Positions 58,471 through 64,000 of a DNA stretch of 64,000 nt are shown here, piece after piece; the stretch's first letter is position 1; the number at the start of each line of letters is the position of its first letter. The DNA comes from Nocardia aurantia (GTDB taxonomy: Bacteria; Actinomycetota; Actinomycetes; Mycobacteriales; Mycobacteriaceae), in the NCBI RefSeq assembly GCF_009604425.1, contig NZ_WEGI01000023.1, positions 1 through 64,000 of the forward strand, read 5' to 3'. The notes beneath the pieces were generated by a model, which worked only from the letters and a program-made list of their open reading frames with translations, had not been told where the DNA came from and ran no database searches. The translations under genes and the position numbers were made by a program.

Positions 58471-59679
58471 TCATTCGTCGTCCCGCTGCTTGGTGGACCG
58501 GGCCTTGCGGCGTTCGGCCCGCAGTTCGGCCAGTTCCTGCTCGAGCGAGTCCGCGATGCGGAACTGCCCGGTGTCGTAGATGTTGAACGAGTCGGTCGAC
58601 GGGTTGCCGTCGTCGACGGACTTCGCCTTGCTGCCGTTGGACTTTCCGTGGACCTTGTCGCCGGTGTCCCGGGCCGGGGCGACGGCGAAGATCGAATCCG
58701 TATTGGGCTCGTCCACATCGAGCAGCGACGAGTCCCGGTCGCTCGACACCCGCTCGGAGCCGCGGGTGCTGCGCACCTTGGTGGCGGGCTCGGCGGGCGT
58801 GGCCTGCGCCGGCAGCGCGGCGACCGGACGGCTCGAATTCGGCTCGGGCGTACCACCGTCGCGCAGGAAGCTCACGAACGTGGGCATCGAACGGCGGATC
58901 TGCTCGGCCGGATCGGGCATGTCGCGCACCGTCTCGGTGGCGCGCGCGATGGCGAGCCCGTACCGCGAGCTGGCGGCGTGGTGGATCAGCAGCGCGACGC
59001 CGATCATCACCGGCGCCACGGCGTGCACGGCGACGTCGTACCAGCCGCCGGACTTCATGTACGGATAGGTGTTGAGACCCACGGTGAGCGCGAGCAGCGC
59101 CCCTTCCGCGACCGCCACCTGCCGGCGGCTGTCGATGATGCCCCACTCGGCGACCTTGTTGGTGCCGACCATGATGATCACGAGGCAGACGCTGATCATC
59201 GCCTCGAGCAGGTAGCTGAACCAGTACAGCGGATCGCTCGGGCCGCCCGGCGCGATGTTGTGCTGCACGTTCACGGCCGACCACAGCATGCCGGCCGCCA
59301 CCACGCCGGCCAGTGCCCGCAGCGACATGGATCGATGCCGGTACAGCGACGCCAGCTTGGCGTGCGGGCTCGATTCCCGCCGCTGCGCGGCGATGGCCTT
59401 CCGGGCGAGCAACAGATCACGCATGTCTGCCTTGGCGATCTCCTGAGAAGTCTTGCGCGCGTGGTTCGACGCCTCCGACAGCGCCTGCACGTGCCGCCAG
59501 CGCTGCTCCCGCTCCTCCACGCGGATCTTCTCCGCGAGTTGGCGTTCGGCGGTCAGCTCGTCCTCGGACAGAGCTTCGGTCAGGGCGGGGTCGAACTGGT
59601 ACGCGAGCCGCCCTCGGGCCTTCTCGACCCGCCGCGCCAGATGCGTAACCTCGTCCCCTACGGGGTGTTCGATGGTCAT
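58471..59679 (-). CDS. SpdB/DUF2637-like membrane protein (conjugative-element type)
   Basis: 402 aa from ATG 59679 with GGAGG upstream. An N-terminal charged coiled-coil region (EKARGRLAYQFDPALTEAL, ERQLAEKIRVEEREQRW) precedes four transmembrane helices (about residues 125-255: SLRALAGVVAAGMLWSAVNV, MISVCLVIIMVGTNKVAEWG, VAEGALLALTVGLNTYPYM, AVHAVAPVMIGVALLIHHAA). A hydrophilic tail of about 140 residues follows. The TM module resembles DUF2637/SpdB proteins of actinomycete plasmids and integrative elements, which help intermycelial spread. No other transfer gene is nearby. Confidence 0.65.
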   Translation of the reverse strand: MTIEHPVGDEVTHLARRVEKARGRLAYQFDPALTEALSEDELTAERQLAEKIRVEEREQRWRHVQALSEASNHARKTSQEIAKADMRDLLLARKAIAAQRRESSPHAKLASLYRHRSMSLRALAGVVAAGMLWSAVNVQHNIAPGGPSDPLYWFSYLLEAMISVCLVIIMVGTNKVAEWGIIDSRRQVAVAEGALLALTVGLNTYPYMKSGGWYDVAVHAVAPVMIGVALLIHHAASSRYGLAIARATETVRDMPDPAEQIRRSMPTFVSFLRDGGTPEPNSSRPVAALPAQATPAEPATKVRSTRGSERVSSDRDSSLLDVDEPNTDSIFAVAPARDTGDKVHGKSNGSKAKSVDDGNPSTDSFNIYDTGQFRIADSLEQELAELRAERRKARSTKQRDDE

Positions 59680-59922
59680 CTCGCCTCCAGGCCGGTGAGA
59701 TTCGATGTCAGCCAGTTGATCACGGGTGGTAACGGCACAGGATATTTTTAGTCGAATACCGCCGCGAGCGAAACTCTGGATTAGCCGAGATTCCATCTTC
59801 CCTCGGCGTGGCGCGCGCGACACGCCCAGAGTCGGCCATTCCGGCCACCATCGGGACCTGCGGATAATCGGTCGAACCGGCCGGCGAATGCCCCTCGGTA
59901 CGGTACCGGCTAGTATGCGCGG

Positions 59923-60357
59923 GTGGCGAAACTGACAGTGTCGGTGGATGTACCGTTGCCGCCGGAGCAGGCCTGGGCGCACGCCGCCGACCTTCGCGAA
60001 CTGGACCGCTGGCTGGTCATGCACGAGGCATGGCGGGGCGAGGTGCCCGAACAGCTCACCGCCGGAACCCAACTGGTCGGTATCGCCACCGTGAAGGGAC
60101 TGCGCAATCGGGTGCGCTGGACGGTCCGTACCGCCGACGCGCCGCACCGGCTCGCGCTCGAGGGGGCGGGCAAGGGCGGCACCAAGCTCGGGCTGAGCCT
60201 CGACATCGCCGCTCGGGGAAGCGGTTCCGTGGTCACCGTCCGGATCGATCTGGGCGGCCGGCCGTTGTTCGGTCCGATCGGCGCCGTCGTCGCCCAGACC
60301 CTGAAGGGCGACATCGACCGCTCGCTGCACCGGTTCGTGGCGTTGTACGCCGCGTGA
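59923..60357 (+). CDS. SRPBCC-family lipid/ligand-binding protein
   Basis: 144 aa from GTG 59923, placed 6 nt after the -10 box TAGTAT (59911-59916). START/polyketide-cyclase-like fold: VSVDVPLPPEQAWAHAADLRELDRWLVMH, then strands and a C-terminal amphipathic helix LKGDIDRSLHRFVALY. Such proteins bind hydrophobic ligands or cyclise polyketides. The neighbouring SnoaL-like gene does not prove a shared pathway. Confidence 0.82.
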   Translation: MAKLTVSVDVPLPPEQAWAHAADLRELDRWLVMHEAWRGEVPEQLTAGTQLVGIATVKGLRNRVRWTVRTADAPHRLALEGAGKGGTKLGLSLDIAARGSGSVVTVRIDLGGRPLFGPIGAVVAQTLKGDIDRSLHRFVALYAA

Positions 60358-60452
60358 AGCGCTGCGCCCGAACCGGTTTCGCCGATTCCGCCCGCGCGGC
60401 GTAGCGACTCTGCTGGCATGAAGTCCGATCACCCACGGCAGGGAGGCGGATT

Positions 60453-60881
60453 ATGTTGTCACAGCAGGAGATTTCGGACCGGCTGGAGATCCAGGAGCTG
60501 ATGGCCCGGTACGCGCACGCGGTCGACTCCCGGCAGTGGGATCTGCTCGACGACATCTTCACCACGGACGCGTACATCGACTATTCGGCGACCGGTGGCG
60601 CCGCGGGCGATCCGGCCGCGACGAAGAAGTTCCTCGCCGACGTGCTGCCGAATTTCCTGGCCTACCAGCATCTGATCGGGAACGCGCTGATCACGGTGGA
60701 CGGCGATACCGCCACCGCGCGCTCGATGTGCCACAACCCGATGGTGCTGTCCGACGGGCAGGGCGGGCAGCGGGTGCTGCTCAACGGGCTCTGGTACGTC
60801 GACGAGTACGTACGCCTCGACGGCCGGTGGCGGCTGCGGCGGCGGCACCAGGAGAAGAGTTATCAGCTGATGGTCCCGTGA
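60453..60881 (+). CDS. SnoaL/NTF2-like protein
   Basis: 142 aa from ATG 60453 (GGGAGG upstream). The NTF2-like cone is shown by EISDRLEIQELMARYAHAVDSRQWDLLDDIFTTDAYIDYSATGG (family opening with conserved Asp) and RWRLRRRHQEKSYQL at the end. The fold serves isomerases, dehydratases (scytalone/SnoaL-like) and ring-hydroxylase small subunits. Substrate unknown. Confidence 0.83.
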   Translation: MLSQQEISDRLEIQELMARYAHAVDSRQWDLLDDIFTTDAYIDYSATGGAAGDPAATKKFLADVLPNFLAYQHLIGNALITVDGDTATARSMCHNPMVLSDGQGGQRVLLNGLWYVDEYVRLDGRWRLRRRHQEKSYQLMVP

Positions 60882-60975
60882 CCGGCGCCACGCCCGGCCG
60901 CCGCGACTCGCGCGCTCGGGGGCCGTGTGGCGCAGCTCAACTATTTTCCGAGTAAAACATCTATTAAGCTTCTGG

Positions 60976-62610
60976 GTGCCCCTCCTCGCGCCCGCTCCGC
61001 CCCGTGGCCGGCATCGCGCCGCCCGCCACCCCGATCTGCGCCGCGTGCTGCCGATCCGGGGCATGCTGCGACTGCGCCCGGCGGCCGACATCTGGTACAA
61101 ACCCGCCCTCAGCGGCGTCGTCGCGGTCGGCGTCCCGGATGTGGTCCTGCTCGTCACCGGCCACCTGACGCTCGCGCTCTACACCACCGCGGGCGGGCTG
61201 TGCGCGCTGTACGCCCACGGCATGCCGTACGCGGCCCGCGCCCGGACCATGGCCTGGGTGGTGGCGAGCATGTGGGCGGGCACCGCGATCTCACTGACCA
61301 CCGCGGCCTGCACCGGCTCGGCGGCCGTCCGGGTCGCCGTCGTCGCCGTGCTGGCCGCGGCCTACAAGGTGGGCTGCGACGCCGCCCGCATCGGGCCGCC
61401 GGCCAACATCATCTTCACGTTCGTCACCGCGACCGCCGCCTTCACCCCACAGCGCGCCGACCAACTTCCCGGACATCTCGCGCTGGTCCTGCTCACCGGG
61501 GTGTTCGCCTGGCTGATCTGCCTGGTTCCCGCGGTGGTCCGGCCCAGCGGGCCGGAGCGCCTCGCGGTCGCCCGGGCACTGCTCGCGGCGTCCCGGCAGG
61601 CCGCGTTTCCCGCCGGGGATCCGGCGCTGGACCGGTCCCGGCACGTCACGGCCGTGGCGGTGCAGGCCGCCTGGCAGTCCCTGCGGCAGAGCCATCGCGA
61701 TCCGGCGCCGCTGGCCCGGTTGCTGATCCGGGCGGAATCCGTTGCCGCCGAATCGGATTCCGGTCCCGATTCCGAGGCCGCCGACCAGCTCGCCGAGTGG
61801 TCCCGGCAGTTGCGGCGCGGCCGCGGCGTGCCCGTGGTGTCCCCGGGTGCGGCCGAGGCCGCCGAACTGCGGGGCGCGGCCGCCGACCGCCCCCCCGGCC
61901 GCCGGGGACTGCCGGCGATGGTGCGCGCATTCGGTCCGGGCTCGGCGTATTTCCCGATCGGGGTCCGGGTGGCCCTCGGCTGCGCCGCCGCGGGCTGGGT
62001 GTCGATGGCGCTGGGCGTGCACCGGCCGTACTGGGCGGTGGTCACCGCCGCCACGGTGTTCGTCGCCAACACGGCGCTGAGCTGGCATCGCGCCGTCCAG
62101 CGCACGGTCGGAAATCTGACGGGCGTGGCGGCGTTCACCCTGCTCACGCCCATCACCCACCACCCGGTCACGATGATCGCGGTGGTGCTGGTGTGCCAGA
62201 TCGGCGCCGAGGCGACGATGTCGCGCAACTATTGGCTGGGCTCCACCTTCGTCACCCCCATGGCCCTGCTGATGACGGAATTCGCCGCGCCGCAGGCCAC
62301 TTCCGAGCTGGTGCTGAACCGCTGGCTCGACACCTGCGTGGGCGCGGCCGTCGGGCTGGTGGCCTGCTTCGCGATCCCCGATCGCGGGGTCGGCCGGCGC
62401 GCCGATGCCGCACTGGATCGCGTGGAGGACGCCATCACCGCGGCCGACGACCGGGCCCGGCTCGCCACCGCCCTGGTCGAACTGCGCGAGTCCGCGGACA
62501 CCGCGGCCGGGGAATGGTGGAGCAGCGCGCTGCCGGACGAGCGTATCGTCAGCGCCGAACGCCGGGGCCACCGGCTGCTGGCCGACCTCACCACCGGAGC
62601 GTCCCGATGA
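60976..62610 (+). CDS. FUSC-family inner-membrane protein (aromatic-acid exporter-like)
   Basis: 544 aa if started at GTG 60976, which follows TAAGCT (60965-60970) by 5 nt; GTG 61045 or ATG 61063 are alternatives. Two membrane halves: about six helices in residues 55-200 and about five in 345-480. A soluble segment lies between, and the second half carries the FUSC signature VALGCAAAGWVSMALGVHRPYWAVVTAATVF. Related proteins (AaeB, FusC) export aromatic acids or toxins. Stop overlaps the MarR start (ATGA). Confidence 0.82.
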   Translation: MPLLAPAPPRGRHRAARHPDLRRVLPIRGMLRLRPAADIWYKPALSGVVAVGVPDVVLLVTGHLTLALYTTAGGLCALYAHGMPYAARARTMAWVVASMWAGTAISLTTAACTGSAAVRVAVVAVLAAAYKVGCDAARIGPPANIIFTFVTATAAFTPQRADQLPGHLALVLLTGVFAWLICLVPAVVRPSGPERLAVARALLAASRQAAFPAGDPALDRSRHVTAVAVQAAWQSLRQSHRDPAPLARLLIRAESVAAESDSGPDSEAADQLAEWSRQLRRGRGVPVVSPGAAEAAELRGAAADRPPGRRGLPAMVRAFGPGSAYFPIGVRVALGCAAAGWVSMALGVHRPYWAVVTAATVFVANTALSWHRAVQRTVGNLTGVAAFTLLTPITHHPVTMIAVVLVCQIGAEATMSRNYWLGSTFVTPMALLMTEFAAPQATSELVLNRWLDTCVGAAVGLVACFAIPDRGVGRRADAALDRVEDAITAADDRARLATALVELRESADTAAGEWWSSALPDERIVSAERRGHRLLADLTTGASR

Positions 62611-63149
62611 GCGAATCGCGCGACGTGGTCGCGGGAGCCCTGCGGCAATGGGAGATCACCTACCCCGGCCTGGATTTCGAGCCGGTCGCGGTGATCGGCC
62701 GGATCAGCCGCTGCGCCACGCTGCTGCAGGAGGTCACCGAGATGCCGCTGGGCCGGGAGGGGATCAGCCGCACCGAATTCGAGCTCCTGTGCGCGCTGCG
62801 CCGGGCGGGCGGCCCGACCGGCGAGGCCGTCCCGGTGCCCGAGATCGAGGGCCGCACCCCCAGCCAGCTCGCCCGCGAGACCTACGCCTCCCCCGCCGCC
62901 GTCACCAAACGGGTTCGGGCGCTGGAGGAGCGCGGACTCGTCACCCGCCGCTCCGATGCCCGTGATCGCCGAGTTGCCCATCTCACACTCACCGAGTCCG
63001 GGCGCGAGCTGGCGGATCGGCTCATCCCGCAACAGCTCTCGTACGAGAAAGAGCTGATCACCGGGCTGCCGGAGGCGAAACGGGCCGACCTCGCGCGCAT
63101 TCTCAGCGAATTCCTGCTGGTCCTGGAGGGCCAGCTCGGCGGTCGTTGA
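62607..63149 (+). CDS. MarR-family regulator
   Basis: 180 aa. Winged helix at about residues 60-125: SRTEFELLCALRRAGG, TPSQLARETYASPAAVTKRVRALEERGLVTRRSDARDRRVAHLTLTESG, the last part being the MarR wing. ATG 62607 overlaps the FUSC stop, so it is translated with the exporter. An aromatic acid or phenolic effector would suit both proteins; that is inference. Confidence 0.9.
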   Translation: MSESRDVVAGALRQWEITYPGLDFEPVAVIGRISRCATLLQEVTEMPLGREGISRTEFELLCALRRAGGPTGEAVPVPEIEGRTPSQLARETYASPAAVTKRVRALEERGLVTRRSDARDRRVAHLTLTESGRELADRLIPQQLSYEKELITGLPEAKRADLARILSEFLLVLEGQLGGR

Positions 63150-63240
63150 GCCCGGTCCGGCATCGACGTCCAATTCGGAGGGAGCCTCCGTTTCTGGTAA
63201 GTTACTCGAACGAAGATGTTTTCGTGGGGAGGAACGTTCC

Positions 63241-64000
63241 ATGGCGCTCGTCAAATCTCGCCCGCACTACAACCTCGTCTTCGCGGTGTTGCTGGCCGGT
63301 GTCAGCGCGTACGCCCTGTTGCAGTCGATGGTGGTGCCGGTCTTCAGCCTGCTCATCCCGGCCCTGCACACCACGCAGAGCACCGCCACCTGGCTGATGA
63401 CCGGTTATCTGCTCTCCGCCTCGGTCGCGACGCCGATCCTCGGGCGGATCGGTGACAAGGTCGGCAAGGAACGGATGCTCGTCTGCACGCTCCTCGCGCT
63501 GACCGTGGGCTCGCTGATCGCCGCGCTCACCGAATCGGTGAGCGTGATGATCGTCGCGCGGGTCATCCAGGGCCTCGGCGGTGGCGTGATCCCGTTGGCG
63601 TTCGGCATCATCCGCGACGAATTCCCCGCCCGGAAACTGCACGGCGCGGTCGGCATCGCCTCGTCGCTGCTCGCGGTCGGGTCCGGGGTGGGCCTGGTGC
63701 TGGCCGGGCCGATCATCGACCATCTGAACTACCACTGGCTGTTCTGGATTCCGATGATCATGACAGCGCTCGCCACCGTGGCCGCGGTGCTGTTCGTCCC
63801 CGCCTCGCCGGTGCGCAGTCCCGGCCGGATCAACTGGTTCGCGGCGCTGCTGCTGTCGGCCTGGCTGGTGGCGCTGCTGCTGGCGGTCAGCGAGGGCCCG
63901 AAGTGGGGCTGGGCCTCGCCCACCACCCTGGGTCTGTTCGCCCTGGCGGTGATCACCGTGGCCGGCTGGATCGTCGTCGAATTGCGTTCCACCACACCGC
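63241..64000 (+). CDS. MFS transporter, 3' truncated by window end
   Basis: At least 253 aa from ATG 63241; the frame is open to 64000. TM1 VSAYALLQSMVVPVFSLLIPAL, motif A LGRIGDKVGKERMLVCTLL, motif C-like GVGLVLAGPIIDHLNYHWLFWIPM mark a DHA2-type exporter (14 TM expected). A -10-like TAAGTT lies at 63198-63203 and an inverted repeat ACGAA-N6-TTCGT at 63210-63225, possibly bound by the preceding MarR protein. Confidence 0.85.
   Translation, partial: MALVKSRPHYNLVFAVLLAGVSAYALLQSMVVPVFSLLIPALHTTQSTATWLMTGYLLSASVATPILGRIGDKVGKERMLVCTLLALTVGSLIAALTESVSVMIVARVIQGLGGGVIPLAFGIIRDEFPARKLHGAVGIASSLLAVGSGVGLVLAGPIIDHLNYHWLFWIPMIMTALATVAAVLFVPASPVRSPGRINWFAALLLSAWLVALLLAVSEGPKWGWASPTTLGLFALAVITVAGWIVVELRSTTP

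Noticed and set aside
1-64000. CRISPR array
   Set aside because: No series of regularly spaced identical repeats with unique spacers was seen; the only tandem repeats are the 24-bp units at 7919 and 37641.

Overview
The window is high-GC actinobacterial chromosome, most probably Nocardiaceae (Nocardia-like). This rests on GC-rich codon use with many GTG starts, a mycofactocin-type short-chain dehydrogenase, an MbtI-type salicylate synthase, a PknK-type kinase, a 13E12/DUF222 protein under a mycobacterial-type SOS box, ANTAR regulators, an Asp23/AmaP operon, and at least eight genes whose -10 box lies 5-7 nt before the start codon (leaderless transcripts). The genus is an inference; no rRNA is present.

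Layout. 1-2740 is an accessory patch: the 5' end of an IS5-like transposase, a two-gene Septu-like (PtuA ATPase / PtuB HNH) anti-phage module, and the C-terminal remnant of a Fic gene. 2908-9431 is metabolic and regulatory: VOC protein, dienelactone hydrolase, a TetR-controlled mycofactocin-type SDR with the same 14-bp palindrome at both promoters, an APC permease and a MocR regulator. 9577-15103 is a tightly overlapping six-gene minus-strand operon: carrier protein, aryl-acid ligase, ketosynthase, Cys-less ketosynthase homologue, second carrier protein, salicylate synthase. It is best read as a small salicylate-dependent biosynthetic pathway. An ADP-ribosylglycohydrolase-like gene and a HAD gene lie just upstream.

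17205-31110 carries an HxlR/MFS pair, an orphan ClpX-type zinc finger, a methyltransferase, a Phd/RelE toxin-antitoxin pair downstream of tRNA-Ala(GGC), the SOS-boxed DUF222 gene, a DsbA-like protein, an MFS exporter, phosphoglucomutase, and a DHA2 exporter flanked by two paralogous TetR genes. 31204-40779 holds a sugar-lactone oxidase, the Asp23/DUF6286/AmaP envelope-stress operon, an MmyB-type regulator divergent from YceI around a perfect 10+10 inverted repeat, a decayed GAF gene, two adjacent ANTAR regulators and an acyl-CoA synthetase.

40794-45355 has a tandem AraC duplication (one copy truncated), a TetR/DoxX divergent pair and a FetAB-like ABC exporter. 45392-53662 is a coherent catabolic locus: a double-module Lrp regulator divergent from an operon for amino-acid-type ABC uptake, a 2-hydroxyacid dehydrogenase, a TIM-barrel isomerase-like protein, a Rieske oxygenase, a class II aldolase and an agmatinase-family ureohydrolase. 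It probably imports and dismantles a guanidino compound whose identity is unknown. 53666-64000 ends with a PknK-like kinase, a beta-lactamase-fold serine hydrolase, an SpdB/DUF2637-like membrane protein, SRPBCC and SnoaL-like proteins, a FUSC/MarR pair and a truncated MFS gene.

The strongest candidates for something not well described are the salicylate/type II ketosynthase operon, the guanidino-compound catabolic operon and the Septu-like pair.
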